A stretch of 64,000 bases of DNA from Bradyrhizobium sp. WSM3983. Its GTDB lineage: Bacteria > Pseudomonadota > Alphaproteobacteria > Rhizobiales > Xanthobacteraceae. The position numbers and the translations under genes are program-made. This document shows, piece after piece, positions 27,784 through 36,402 of the stretch. Each line of letters opens with the position of its first letter. Positions within the stretch are counted from its first letter, which is position 1. The notes beneath the pieces were generated by a model, which was given only the letters and a program-made list of their open reading frames with translations, did no database searches and was not told the DNA's origin. The stretch is from the NCBI RefSeq assembly GCF_000473045.1, contig NZ_KI421489.1, forward strand, positions 89,932-153,931, read 5' to 3'.

Positions 27784-27937
27784 GTCGTCCCGGACAAGCA
27801 TAGCGAAGCGGAGCGCTGATCCGGGACCCATAACCCCAGGGAGTGGTTATGGTGCGAGCTGCCAACTACGATTCTTCGCCAAACTTCTCCCTGTGGCTAT
27901 GGGTCCCGGATCTGCGCTTACGCTTGTCCGGGACGAC
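27784..27937. repeat. Double-hairpin intergenic repeat, copy A3
   Basis: Both arms are of the long variant with an AGCG-rich insert (GTCCCGGACAAGCATAGCGA on the left, CGCTTACGCTTGTCCGGGAC on the right). Inner CCCATAACCCCAGGGAG is shared with A5. It fills the junction of two converging genes. Confidence 0.85.
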
Positions 27938-27953
27938 AGCGGAGGGCGTGGCA

Positions 27954-28169
27954 TCAGTTCGGATGCTTCTTCTTGCTGTGCTTGGGTCCCGGTACTGTCG
28001 GATTCACGGGCGCCGCTGGCGTCGGCGAGTTGCCCAACGCCTTGCGGCTCTCCTGCAATCGCGCGTCATAGCCGGGAGAGTTCATGACGGTCGGGGGCCT
28101 GGCATAGGCGAGCGTCGAACCGCCGCAGAGAGCGGCGAGCGCGAGCCCGATCATTAGACAACGCCTCAT
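27954..28169 (-). CDS. Small secreted Pro/Lys-rich hypothetical protein (71 aa)
   Basis: MRRCLMIGLALAALCGG begins a signal peptide ending near YARP (residue 24). The mature part has about 47 residues, rich in Pro, Ala and Ser with a basic tail (KHSKKKHPN). GGAGG stands eight bases before the ATG at 28169. The gene follows the ketopantoate reductase-like gene by 17 bases on the same strand. No domain recognised; a cell-envelope location is inferred. Confidence 0.6.
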   Translation of the reverse strand: MRRCLMIGLALAALCGGSTLAYARPPTVMNSPGYDARLQESRKALGNSPTPAAPVNPTVPGPKHSKKKHPN

Positions 28170-28186
28170 CGGCTCCTCCATCGAGC

Positions 28187-29194
28187 TCAAGCCACGCCAC
28201 GAATTTGCTGTGGCAAAAGCCCCGGCGGGCCCTTGCCGGCCGCCTCGGCCTGCTTGATCAGCGCAACAATGCGGCGCATCAGCGGCACATCGACATTGTT
28301 CTGCTCGGCGAGCGCAATGACCGCGCCCTGGAGATAGTCGATCTCGGTCTTGCGGCCCTGCTTCAGATCCTGCCACATCGAGGAGCGCGCCTCGGGATCG
28401 ATCTTCATCGTCCGCCCCAGGATTGCGTTGAAGATCATGTCGGGCAATCTCAGCAGGGTCGGCGTCCAGTTCGGCGGGATCGGCGTTGCCGAGGCTGGCG
28501 TGATGCCGGCGGCCTTCAGCGCGGCCAGACCCTCCGCCATCTGGTCGGCGAATAGTCTTCGCCAGTTGCGGTTCGCCAATTGGGCGGCGAGCGGCATGTC
28601 GGACAATGCGCTGAGTGCGTTGTTCAGGTTGATGATCAGCTTGCCCCATTGCACGCCGGCGATGTCGCGACTGGCGCGCAGGTAAAGTCCCGGCACCGAG
28701 AGCGCCGCCGCCGTGTTGTCAGCGTCTTCGCCGACATGGATGTCGCCGGAGGTCGAACGGTGGAAGCGCCCCTCGCCCATTGCGACCACATTGAACGGCA
28801 CCATACCGGCGAGCACGCGTCGGCTGCCGAGCCGCTCTTGCAGCACGGCGACATTGCCGACACCGTTCTGCAACGACACGATGACGGCATCCTGCGGCGC
28901 GTGCTGCGCGATCTGGTCCGCGACATCTGCCGTGTCGGCACTCTTGACCGTGACCAGCACGATTCCAGCGCTGTGGAAGATTGCGGGATCTTCCGACAGC
29001 GCGAGCCGGCCCGCATCCAGCTTCTTCTCAGCGCCGTCGAAATCCGTGAGCCGCAGGCCGAACCGCTCGATCTCGGTCTTCACCCGCGGCCGCACCAGCA
29101 GTGCGACACGCCGGTCGGCGGCCGCCAGCTGGCCTCCGATAAAACAGCCGATGGCGCCCGCACCGGCCACCACGATCGATCGATCCGTCGCCAA
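28187..29194 (-). CDS. Ketopantoate reductase family protein (ApbA/PanE), second paralog
   Basis: 335 aa. The NADP-binding motif AGAGAIGCFIGGQLAAADRRV is at residues 10-30, and the C-terminal helical domain includes GKLIINLNNALSAL and RKTEIDYLQGAVI (with the conserved E-I-D-x-L-x-G signature of PanE). This signature is better preserved here than in the paralog at 12013-12987, so this is the better candidate for pantoate synthesis. The start codon is TTG at 29194 (frame begins TTG GCG ACG GAT); no better start was found. Confidence 0.8.
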   Translation of the reverse strand: MATDRSIVVAGAGAIGCFIGGQLAAADRRVALLVRPRVKTEIERFGLRLTDFDGAEKKLDAGRLALSEDPAIFHSAGIVLVTVKSADTADVADQIAQHAPQDAVIVSLQNGVGNVAVLQERLGSRRVLAGMVPFNVVAMGEGRFHRSTSGDIHVGEDADNTAAALSVPGLYLRASRDIAGVQWGKLIINLNNALSALSDMPLAAQLANRNWRRLFADQMAEGLAALKAAGITPASATPIPPNWTPTLLRLPDMIFNAILGRTMKIDPEARSSMWQDLKQGRKTEIDYLQGAVIALAEQNNVDVPLMRRIVALIKQAEAAGKGPPGLLPQQIRGVA

Positions 29195-29333
29195 CTGACT
29201 TGCTCCCTGAACAACCGCCTCGATAGCAGAACCGAAGCTGGCTGCCCATCGCGGTTGCGGCGCAATCGCCTTGTAACCGTCATGAGAGCCTCATATGTTT
29301 TGAGACGGGGCTTTTTACCGGCAGGAGAGCGCC

Positions 29334-29909
29334 ATGGGTCTACTCGACGTCCTCAACGGCATGCAGAACGGCCCGCGCGGCCCGAGCACGCCGAGCTCAC
29401 AATCCTCCTCCAGCGGCGGCATGTCGCCCATGACCATGGCGATCCTGGGCTTGCTCGCCTGGAAGACATTCAAGCATTTGACGGCAGGCCAACCCGGCGC
29501 GGCGCCGCAGCCGTCCCCGACACCGACGCACCTGCCCCCGCCGGTGAATGCGGGCGCCGGCGGCGGCCTCGGTGACCTGCTGAAGGGCGGCCTCGGCGGC
29601 CTGCTCGCGGGCGGCGCGGCCGGCAGCGTGCTGAGCGGCGGGCTCGGCGATCTCCTCAACCAGCTCCAGCAGGGCGGCCACGGCGACACCGCGAGCACCT
29701 GGGTCGGCAAGGGCGAGAACAAGGCGATCGCGCCCGGCGATCTCGCCAACGCGCTCGGCGCCGACCAGATCCAGAGCCTGTCCGCCCAGAGCGGGCTGTC
29801 GCGCGATGAGCTGCTCTCCGGCCTCAGCCAGTATCTGCCGCAGGTGATCGACCATCTGACGCCGGATGGACGGTTGCCGACCGAGAACGAGATCTCGGGC
29901 AGGATCTGA
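29334..29909 (+). CDS. YidB family (DUF937) protein
   Basis: 191 aa. It starts with MGLLDVLNGM; a low-complexity Pro/Ser linker leads into a Gly/Leu-rich repeat region (GGGLGDLLKGGLGGLLAGG) and a C-terminal domain with NKAIAPGDLANALG and QVIDHLTPDGRLP. This is the YidB pattern. The function in bacteria is unknown. CAGGAGAG lies upstream of the ATG. A small membrane protein of the YeaQ/GlsB family follows by 28 bases. Confidence 0.78.
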   Translation: MGLLDVLNGMQNGPRGPSTPSSQSSSSGGMSPMTMAILGLLAWKTFKHLTAGQPGAAPQPSPTPTHLPPPVNAGAGGGLGDLLKGGLGGLLAGGAAGSVLSGGLGDLLNQLQQGGHGDTASTWVGKGENKAIAPGDLANALGADQIQSLSAQSGLSRDELLSGLSQYLPQVIDHLTPDGRLPTENEISGRI

Positions 29910-29937
29910 TTTTAGTCAAAACGAGGGGAGCACTGAC

Positions 29938-30210
29938 ATGAGCATGGGCGGCCTGTTGTGGATCATCGTCGTCGGTTTCGTCGCCGGCCTCATCGCGCGT
30001 TTCCTGGCGCCGGGGCCGAACAACCCGAGCGGCTTCATCCTCACCACCATCCTCGGCATCGTCGGCGCGTTCCTGGCCACCTTTATCGGCCAGGCCATCG
30101 GACACTACGGTCCGGACCAGGGCGCCGGCTTCATCATGGCCACGATCGGTGCCGTGGTGGTGCTATTCATCTGGCACCGGCTGGTCGCGAGCGGCGTGAT
30201 CAAGGGGTGA
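29938..30210 (+). CDS. GlsB/YeaQ/YmgE family stress-associated membrane protein
   Basis: 90 aa with three hydrophobic segments (about residues 4-24, 32-54 and 65-84). GFVAGLIARFLAPGPNNPSG and TTILGIVGAFLATFIG are the signature blocks of the YeaQ/YmgE (transglycosylase-associated) family. These inner-membrane proteins are often induced by stress; their activity is unknown. The gene is probably co-transcribed with the preceding yidB-like gene and ends 40 bases before a repeat. Confidence 0.85.
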   Translation: MSMGGLLWIIVVGFVAGLIARFLAPGPNNPSGFILTTILGIVGAFLATFIGQAIGHYGPDQGAGFIMATIGAVVVLFIWHRLVASGVIKG

Positions 30211-30250
30211 CGGCGGTTGTTCTGCGGTATGGCCTGTCAACAAATTCAGT

Positions 30251-30373
30251 GTCGTCCCGGCGAAGGCCGGGACCCATAGCCACCGAATTTGATTTGGCGA
30301 AGACTCGGAGTTGTCAGTCTTGAGTTCCCAACAGTCAGTCGTGGTTATGGGTCCCGGCCTACGCCGGGACGAC
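30251..30373. repeat. Double-hairpin intergenic repeat, copy A4
   Basis: A perfect left hairpin (GTCCCGGC-GAAG-GCCGGGAC) and a right hairpin with one loop-side change (CTAC). GTGGTTATGGG before the right arm is shared with A7. It lies between the converging YeaQ-like and SDR genes. Confidence 0.85.
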
Positions 30374-30401
30374 GGCAGCGTTTGACGCAAGGAACGCGAT
30401 C

Positions 30402-31187
30402 TCACGTAATCAAATGCATCCCCGCATCCATGCGCACGACCTCGCCGGTCATGTTGCTGGAGGCAGGCATCGCCAGGAAGCAGACGAGCTGCGCGATGTC
30501 ATCGGCGGATGAGGCGACCTTGAGCGGCACCTTCGCCACCACGCTGTCGCGCACCTGCTTGGCGCCGGCCTCGCCGCGGCCCTTGGTGAACCAGGGCGTA
30601 TCGATATAGCCGGGGCACACCGTGTTGACGCGGATCAGCGGCGCCAGCGCGCGCGACAGCGACAGCGTCATGGTGTTGAGCGCGCCCTTGCTCGCGGCAT
30701 AGGCGATCGACGAACCGACGCCGCTGATGCCGGCGACGGAGGAAATGTTGACGACGGCGGACGCACGCCCAGTTGCCTTCGATCCGGCTTCCAGTAGGCT
30801 GCGCGCGGCGCGCACCATCTGGAACGGGCCGATCGTGTTCACGCCGTAGAGACGCTGGAAATCTTCAGCCGACAATCCGTCGAGATCGGCGTGAGCGACG
30901 TGCTTGGTGGTGCCGGCATTGTTGACGAGGATGTCGAGCCGGCCCCAGCCGGTCGCGGCCGCAACGATCTTGCGGCAATCGTCGTCCTTCGAGACGTCGC
31001 CCTGCGCGACCAGCACTTCCGCCGCGCCCGCCTTGCGGCAGAGCTCTGCCGTGGCCTCGGCTTCCTTCTGGCTCGACGAATAGTTGATGACGAGTCGCGC
31101 CCCGCTCCGTGCGAGAATTTCCGCGGTCGCAGCACCAAGGCCGGATGCGGACCCCGTCACGATTGCGCACAAACTGTCCTTGGCCAT
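30402..31187 (-). CDS. Short-chain dehydrogenase/reductase
   Basis: 261 aa classical SDR. The cofactor motif is TGSASGLG (residues 11-18), NNAG near 92, a serine in NISSVAG, and the catalytic Y-K pair in AYAASKGAL near 165. PGYIDTPWF follows. The start at 31187 has a purine-rich GGGGAAGGAA site upstream. It belongs to a CoA-thioester degradation region and could be a 3-hydroxyacyl-CoA dehydrogenase type enzyme (inference). The 247 bases between it and the divergent dehydrogenase gene contain no element I can name. Confidence 0.82.
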   Translation of the reverse strand: MAKDSLCAIVTGSASGLGAATAEILARSGARLVINYSSSQKEAEATAELCRKAGAAEVLVAQGDVSKDDDCRKIVAAATGWGRLDILVNNAGTTKHVAHADLDGLSAEDFQRLYGVNTIGPFQMVRAARSLLEAGSKATGRASAVVNISSVAGISGVGSSIAYAASKGALNTMTLSLSRALAPLIRVNTVCPGYIDTPWFTKGRGEAGAKQVRDSVVAKVPLKVASSADDIAQLVCFLAMPASSNMTGEVVRMDAGMHLIT

Positions 31188-31434
31188 CCGGATTTCCTTC
31201 CCCGTGATTGAATGTGTCGCCCTGTTTAGCGAGTTTGCCGCGCGCTGCAAATCGAACAAACTCCGCTAAGCGGAATTAGCCCAGACCGGGTCTTACCCCC
31301 ATGCCGGTGTCGCAGATAGGCCTGCGATCAACGCTTGTCAGGGCCATGGCTTTTTCCGATCATCGGGCGCAAGAAGAGACCGCGCGCCGCACCGACCAGG
31401 CAGGACGCGCCAATGGAAAAACACGGGGAACGCT

Positions 31435-32499
31435 GTGGCGGAGAGTGACAATATCGTCGTCGAGACCGCGGAGAAGATCTTCGCCGATCTCGCCGATCCG
31501 CAGACCATCAACAATGACAAGAAGAATTCGTGGCAGGCGCCGCTGTGGCAGGCGCTGAGCGAAGCCGGCTTGCCCTTGTCCTGGGTGCTCGACGATCTCG
31601 GCGGCTCCGGTGCGAGCCTTGCCGACGGTTTTGCCTTGCTGAATGCTGCCGGCCGTTTCGCGGTCGCGGTTCCCCTGGCCGAGACCATGCTCGCGGGTTG
31701 GCTGCTGGCGCAGGCGAAGATCGCTTCGCCCGAAGGCGAGATGACGATGCTGCCGGCCTCGCCAAAGGATCGCATCACGCTTGATGCCGACGGCGCGCTC
31801 TCGGGCCGCTGCCGCGGCGTGCCCTTTGCCAAAGCGGCGAAGCACTTTTCGGTGCTGGCGCACGGCAAGGACGGCGTCTCGATCGCGCTGGTCGACGCGA
31901 GCAAGGGCCGGATCGAATCCGGGCTCAATGTCGGCTACGACCACAGCGATACCGTGACGCTCGACAAGGTTCAGCCCAACACCATCAAGGCCGCGCCCAA
32001 GGGCGTTGACCAGACCACGCTGATGCTGATGGGCGGCGTCACGCGCAGCCTGCAGATCGCCGGCGCGCTGGAATCCATGCTCGACATCTCCGTGCGTTAC
32101 TCCAACGAGCGCGTCGCCTTCGAGAAGAAGATCTCGAAATTCCAGGCGGTGCAGCACAATCTCGCGCGCCTCGCCGGCGAGTCTGCCGCAGCACTTGCGG
32201 CCGCGACGTCGGCCGCCGATGCCATCGCGAACGCCACGTCGTTCAATGACGAGGTCTACCTCGAAGCCGCCTCGGCAAAGATCCGCTGCGCGGAAGCCGC
32301 GGAAAAAGGCGGCGCCATCGCACACCAGGTTCACGGCGCGATCGGCTTCACGATCGAGCACATCCTGCACCGCTATTCGCTGCGGGCGCTGGCCTGGCGC
32401 GACGATTTCGGTTCGGAAAGCTATTGGGCGGTCGAGCTCGGCAAGCTCGTCGCCAGGCGCGGCGCCGACGAATTGTGGCCGCTCGTGGCTTCGCGCTGA
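31435..32499 (+). CDS. Acyl-CoA dehydrogenase family protein, small-subunit-like
   Basis: 354 aa. The C-terminal half is recognisable (SNERVAFEKKISKFQAVQHNLA, HQVHGAIGFTIEHILHRYSLRA), while the N-terminal and middle parts are shortened and divergent and the usual TEPxxGSD motif is missing. This suits the non-catalytic or partner subunit of a heteromeric dehydrogenase. GTG start with GGGGAA upstream. It is followed after 16 bases by a full-length dehydrogenase gene, so the two products probably form one enzyme. Confidence 0.8.
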   Translation: MAESDNIVVETAEKIFADLADPQTINNDKKNSWQAPLWQALSEAGLPLSWVLDDLGGSGASLADGFALLNAAGRFAVAVPLAETMLAGWLLAQAKIASPEGEMTMLPASPKDRITLDADGALSGRCRGVPFAKAAKHFSVLAHGKDGVSIALVDASKGRIESGLNVGYDHSDTVTLDKVQPNTIKAAPKGVDQTTLMLMGGVTRSLQIAGALESMLDISVRYSNERVAFEKKISKFQAVQHNLARLAGESAAALAAATSAADAIANATSFNDEVYLEAASAKIRCAEAAEKGGAIAHQVHGAIGFTIEHILHRYSLRALAWRDDFGSESYWAVELGKLVARRGADELWPLVASR

Positions 32500-32515
32500 T
32501 CGGGAGACGAAACAC

Positions 32516-33676
32516 ATGACCGCAGCCCTCCGTTTCGATCCGATCCGTCTGCCGCCCGAGTGCGAACAATTGCGCAAGGAAGTACGCGCCTTCCTCGCCG
32601 AAGAAATTGCCGCAGGCACCTTCAGTCCATTCAAGCCCAACCGCGAAGACACCGACGTGCCGGAATTTTCTCGCAAAGTTGGCGCCAAGGGCTGGCTCGG
32701 CATGACCTGGCCGAAGAAATATGGCGGCCAGGAGCGCTCCTTCCTCGAGCGTTACGTCGTGACCGAGGAGATGCGCGTCGCCAACGCTCCGACGCGGCGC
32801 TTCTTCGTCGCCGACCGCCAGAGCGGTCCGGTGCTGCTGAAATACGCCCCTGAAAACATCAAGATGGACATCCTGCCGCGCATCTGCCGCGGCGAGATCT
32901 GCTTCGCCATTGGCATGAGCGAGCCTAACTCCGGCTCGGACCTGTTCGCCGCGAAGACGCGCGCGACCAAGACCGACGGCGGCTATCTCATCAACGGCAC
33001 CAAGATCTGGACCTCGTCGGCGCATATCGCCGACTACATGATCGCAATCTTCCGGACCTCGCCGCCGACCAAGGAGAACCGCCGTCACGGCCTGACGCAA
33101 TTTCTGGTCAAGATGAAGCAGCCGGGCATCAAGGTGAACCCGATCGGCCAGATCACCGGCCAGTACGAGTTCAACGAGGTGGTCTTCACCGACTTCTTCG
33201 TGCCAGAGGATCACGTGCTCGGCGAAGTCGACGGCGCGTGGAAGCAGGCGACATCGGAACTCGCCTATGAGCGTTCTGGTCCCGAGCGCTTCCTCGAGAC
33301 TTATTACGTGCTGACCGAGCTGGTCCGCGCGGTCGGTCCCAATCCGGACACGCGTAGCGCCGAGGGCATCGGGCGACTCGTGGCGCAGCTTCACACCATG
33401 CGGCGCATGTCAGTCTCGGTTGCCGGCATGCTGCAGGCCGGCAAGGAACCCGTGGTGGAGGCCTCCATCGTCAAGGACATCGGCACGGTCTGGGAGCAGC
33501 AGCTTCCGCACCGCGTGCGCGATCTCGCGGCCTTCGTCGAGGAGACCGCGACCAACCGCGAGACGCTGGAGCGGCAGCTCGACTTCGCCATCAAGACCGC
33601 ACCGAAACTCACCATCCAGGGCGGCACCACCGAGGTGCTGCGCGGCATCATCGCGCGCGGATTGGGCTTGCGCTAA
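32516..33676 (+). CDS. Acyl-CoA dehydrogenase, large-subunit-like
   Basis: 386 aa. FAIGMSEPNSGSDLFAAKT near residue 130 is the FAD/substrate motif, YERSGPERFLE near 247 lies where heteromeric dehydrogenases carry the catalytic residue, and LTIQGGTTEVLRGIIARGLGL is the C-terminal signature. Flavoprotein, cytoplasmic, electrons to ETF. The paired arrangement with the divergent 354-aa protein recalls PimC/PimD (dicarboxylyl-CoA) and ChsE1/E2 (steroid side chain) enzymes. The ATG at 32516 was chosen because longer frames overlap the upstream gene. Confidence 0.87.
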   Translation: MTAALRFDPIRLPPECEQLRKEVRAFLAEEIAAGTFSPFKPNREDTDVPEFSRKVGAKGWLGMTWPKKYGGQERSFLERYVVTEEMRVANAPTRRFFVADRQSGPVLLKYAPENIKMDILPRICRGEICFAIGMSEPNSGSDLFAAKTRATKTDGGYLINGTKIWTSSAHIADYMIAIFRTSPPTKENRRHGLTQFLVKMKQPGIKVNPIGQITGQYEFNEVVFTDFFVPEDHVLGEVDGAWKQATSELAYERSGPERFLETYYVLTELVRAVGPNPDTRSAEGIGRLVAQLHTMRRMSVSVAGMLQAGKEPVVEASIVKDIGTVWEQQLPHRVRDLAAFVEETATNRETLERQLDFAIKTAPKLTIQGGTTEVLRGIIARGLGLR

Positions 33677-33691
33677 GTTTTCGAGGACATC

Positions 33692-34510
33692 ATGAGCACT
33701 TACAAGGATATCGGCGTCGAGAAGGTCGGACACGTCGGCACGATCGAGATCCGCAGGCCGCCGCTCAACTTCTTCGACATCTCGCTGATCAACCAGATCG
33801 CAGACGCGCTCGACGAATTCGACCGCGACATCGAGATTCGCGCCTCGGTTCTCTCGGCGCAGGGCAAGGCGTTCTGCGCCGGCGCCAATTTCGGCGATCC
33901 GGCCCGGCAGGCGCAGGAAGCACGCGAGGCCGAAAAAACGGCCAAGGGCGATCCGGCCGACAGCCTCGGCGCGATCAACCATCTCTATATCCAGGCCGTG
34001 CGCATCTTCCGCGCCAAGAAGCCGATCGTGGCCGCCGTGCAGGGCGCCGCCATCGGTGGCGGCCTCGGGCTTGCCGTGTCGGCGGATTTCCGCGTCACTT
34101 GCCCCGAGGCACGCTTCTCCGCGAATTTCACAAAACTCGGCTTCCATCCCGGCTTCGGCCTGACGACAACGCTGCCCGAGTTAATCGGCAAGAACAACGC
34201 CGAGCTGATGTTCTACACCAGCCGCCGCGTCACCGGCGAAGAGGCGGTGAAGTGGGGCCTCGCCAACGTGCTGGTGCCGCAGGATCAGGTCAAGGCGGGC
34301 GCGATGAAGCTCGCTGCCGAGATCGCCGAATGCTCCCCGCTCGGCCTGCTCTCCACCCGCGCCACGATGCGCGCCGGCCTCGCCGATCGCGTGATGGCGG
34401 CGACCAATCACGAGCTCGCCGAGCAGACCCGACTGCGCGCCACGGAAGATTTCAAGGAAGGCGTGAAGGCCACCGAAGAGCGGCGCGCGGCGAATTTCAG
34501 GGGGCGGTAG
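33692..34510 (+). CDS. Enoyl-CoA hydratase / isomerase
   Basis: 272 aa crotonase-fold protein. FCAGANFGD (about 62-70) and QGAAIGGGLGLAVSADFRV (about 115-133) form the oxyanion hole; ANFTKLGFHPGFG places an acidic/active-site loop typical of the family, although the first catalytic Glu is not obvious. It would hydrate or isomerise the product of the two preceding dehydrogenases. It starts 15 bases after the large-subunit gene, so the three genes form one operon. Confidence 0.87.
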   Translation: MSTYKDIGVEKVGHVGTIEIRRPPLNFFDISLINQIADALDEFDRDIEIRASVLSAQGKAFCAGANFGDPARQAQEAREAEKTAKGDPADSLGAINHLYIQAVRIFRAKKPIVAAVQGAAIGGGLGLAVSADFRVTCPEARFSANFTKLGFHPGFGLTTTLPELIGKNNAELMFYTSRRVTGEEAVKWGLANVLVPQDQVKAGAMKLAAEIAECSPLGLLSTRATMRAGLADRVMAATNHELAEQTRLRATEDFKEGVKATEERRAANFRGR

Positions 34511-34556
34511 TTCGCTCTTCTCGTCGTATCGCTCAGGCAGCTCCACAACTTCCCTT

Positions 34557-34677
34557 GTCGTCCCGGCGAAGGCCGGGACCCATAACCCCAGGGAGAAGTT
34601 CTGACGCAAACAGGTAACCAAGAGTCATCGTCAAATTGCTTCCTGTGGCTATGGGTCCCGGCCTTCGCCGGGACGAC
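34557..34677. repeat. Double-hairpin intergenic repeat, copy A5
   Basis: Perfect hairpins at both ends (GAAG loop left, CTTC loop right). Inner ends ACCCATAACCCCAGGGAG and CCTGTGGCTATGGGT match copy A3. It lies between the converging enoyl-CoA hydratase and VOC-protein genes. Confidence 0.87.
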
Positions 34678-34698
34678 AGTGGTGTTTGCGGCAACAGC

Positions 34699-35454
34699 TT
34701 AGGCAGAAAGCCGAAACGTCACCCCGCCCAGCAGAAACTCGTTCCCCGCAACCGCGAGCCCCTTTGACCTCGCGACATGCAGCACATGCGCGGCATCGGC
34801 CACCCGAAACTCCAGCGCGCTCATGATCTCGCTGGCGCCCTTCACGAAGCGGAAAGTCGCGTTGGGCAGCTTCAGCTCAGAGCCATCAGCCGCGACTCCG
34901 ATGATCTTACCCCAGTGCTCCGCCAATCCTTGCGGGTCCGGGCTCTGCATCTCCACAGCCGTCAGCGCCTGCGTCACATCCTTGCGGATGAATTTCTGCC
35001 AGTCAGGACCTGCGGGCGGATACGGACCCAAAATATCGTCGCTGCCTTCGGTGTGGTTGAACTCGATGAAGGCGGCGCGGCAATCGCGGGGATGAAGCTG
35101 GACGCCATGATAGGGCGCGTGGTCGATCACGTTGGCGGTGCGCACGCCCAGCGCATTGGCGTTGCGGCCGCGCTCGTCCGGGTCGTTGCAGCAGAAGATC
35201 GCCATATAGCCGCCGCGACCGCCGGTCTTCTCGATGAAGCGGCCGGCCGTGGTGCCGTCCTTGAAGGGTGCGACGACCTCGAGCATGATCGTGTCGACCG
35301 GGAGCAGCGCGTTCTCCAGGCCGTATTTCGCGACATTGCCGTCGCGGTAGCAGACAACGAGGCCCATGATCTCGGCGATATCGGAGATGACAGGCGGAAG
35401 CTGCGGCGCGACCAGACAAATCTGCCGCAGCCGCATATAGGGCGCCATCGTCAT
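34699..35454 (-). CDS. VOC (glyoxalase/bleomycin resistance) family protein
   Basis: 251 aa with two vicinal-oxygen-chelate-like halves (RLRQICLVAPQLPPVISDIAEIMG, and AVEMQSPDPQGLAEHWGKIIG). Metal-ligand candidates include the histidine in VQLHPRD and glutamates such as IEFNHTEG. Its length suits a single-chain two-module VOC protein. It overlaps the upstream enoyl-CoA hydratase gene by an ATGA, so it is translationally coupled to it. A role as epimerase, lyase or dioxygenase on the same pathway is possible but not assigned. Confidence 0.75.
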   Translation of the reverse strand: MTMAPYMRLRQICLVAPQLPPVISDIAEIMGLVVCYRDGNVAKYGLENALLPVDTIMLEVVAPFKDGTTAGRFIEKTGGRGGYMAIFCCNDPDERGRNANALGVRTANVIDHAPYHGVQLHPRDCRAAFIEFNHTEGSDDILGPYPPAGPDWQKFIRKDVTQALTAVEMQSPDPQGLAEHWGKIIGVAADGSELKLPNATFRFVKGASEIMSALEFRVADAAHVLHVARSKGLAVAGNEFLLGGVTFRLSA

Positions 35455-36239
35455 GCGCCCATGAAGGCCGGCTTGCGCTTCTCGACGAAGGCCTTCGCGG
35501 CCTCCTTGTGATCCTCGGTGTCGCTGCAACGGGTGTGGTGGATGGCTTCACCGTCGAAGCAATCTTCCAGCGGCAGGTGCTCGGCATTGTTGATGTTACG
35601 CTTGATGTAGCCGAGCGCGATCGACGGCCCCTGCGCCAGCGATAGCGCCAGCTCGTGCGCGGCGGCATCGATCTCGGCATCGGGCACGACCTTCGTCACC
35701 ATGCCGATCGCATGTGCTTCCTTGGCGGTGAGCACCGGCGACATCAGATACGGCTCGCGCGCCCGCGCGCTGCCGAGCAGCTGGGTGAGAAAATAGGTGC
35801 CGCCATAATCGCCGGAGAAGCCGACCTTGGCGAAGGCGGTCGTGATCTTGCAGGATTCGGAGGCGATGCGGAGGTCGCACGACAGCGCCATCGAGAGGCC
35901 GGCACCGGCCGCGGCGCCATCGAGCTGCGCCACCACAGGCTTCGGCATCTGATGCAGGATGCGCGAGACCTCCATGCCGCGGCGGAGGTTCGCCATCTTC
36001 ACTTCGAAAGGCAGCGGCGCGCGGCCGGCTGCCATCGACTTGACGTCGCCGCCGACGCAGAACGAGCCGCCGGCGCCCTTGAACAGCACCGCGCGCACCT
36101 CGGGATCGTCGGCCGCGCGCCGCGCCGCCTCGACTAATCCTGCGACCATCTCCGGGTTGAGCGCGTTCTTTCGCTCGGGACGGTTCATCGTGATGGTGAG
36201 CAGCGCGCCTTCGAGCTTTTGCAGGACCATGTCGTTCAT
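35451..36239 (-). CDS. Enoyl-CoA hydratase / isomerase
   Basis: 262 aa crotonase-fold protein. FCVGGDVKSM (about 60-69) and LDGAAAGAGLSMALSCDLRI (about 104-123) are the oxyanion segments; KVGFSGDYGGTYFLTQLLG is the active-site loop with Asp/Gly as in PaaG-like isomerases. It would isomerise or hydrate a short or ring-derived enoyl-CoA. It precedes and overlaps the VOC gene. Confidence 0.87.
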   Translation of the reverse strand: MNDMVLQKLEGALLTITMNRPERKNALNPEMVAGLVEAARRAADDPEVRAVLFKGAGGSFCVGGDVKSMAAGRAPLPFEVKMANLRRGMEVSRILHQMPKPVVAQLDGAAAGAGLSMALSCDLRIASESCKITTAFAKVGFSGDYGGTYFLTQLLGSARAREPYLMSPVLTAKEAHAIGMVTKVVPDAEIDAAAHELALSLAQGPSIALGYIKRNINNAEHLPLEDCFDGEAIHHTRCSDTEDHKEAAKAFVEKRKPAFMGA

Positions 36240-36268
36240 GGGACGTCTCCCTTGTTGTTTGTTTGTTT

Positions 36269-36395
36269 CGTCATTCCGGGGCGCGCCCTTGACGCGAACC
36301 CGGTATCCATTTCTAGACAGTCACTGCCGCCCGATGGATCCTCAGATGCGCAATTGCGCATCATAGCTCGCGCTCACGCGCGCCCCGGAATGACG
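36269..36395. repeat. Palindromic intergenic repeat, copy C1
   Basis: Ends are CGTCATTCCGGGGCGCG and its reverse complement CGCGCCCCGGAATGACG. The interior has GCGCAATTGCGC at 36348-36359, also found in repeat A7. It lies between two genes on the minus strand and ends seven bases before the stop of the binding-protein gene. Confidence 0.85.
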
Positions 36396-36402
36396 CTTCG
36401 CG

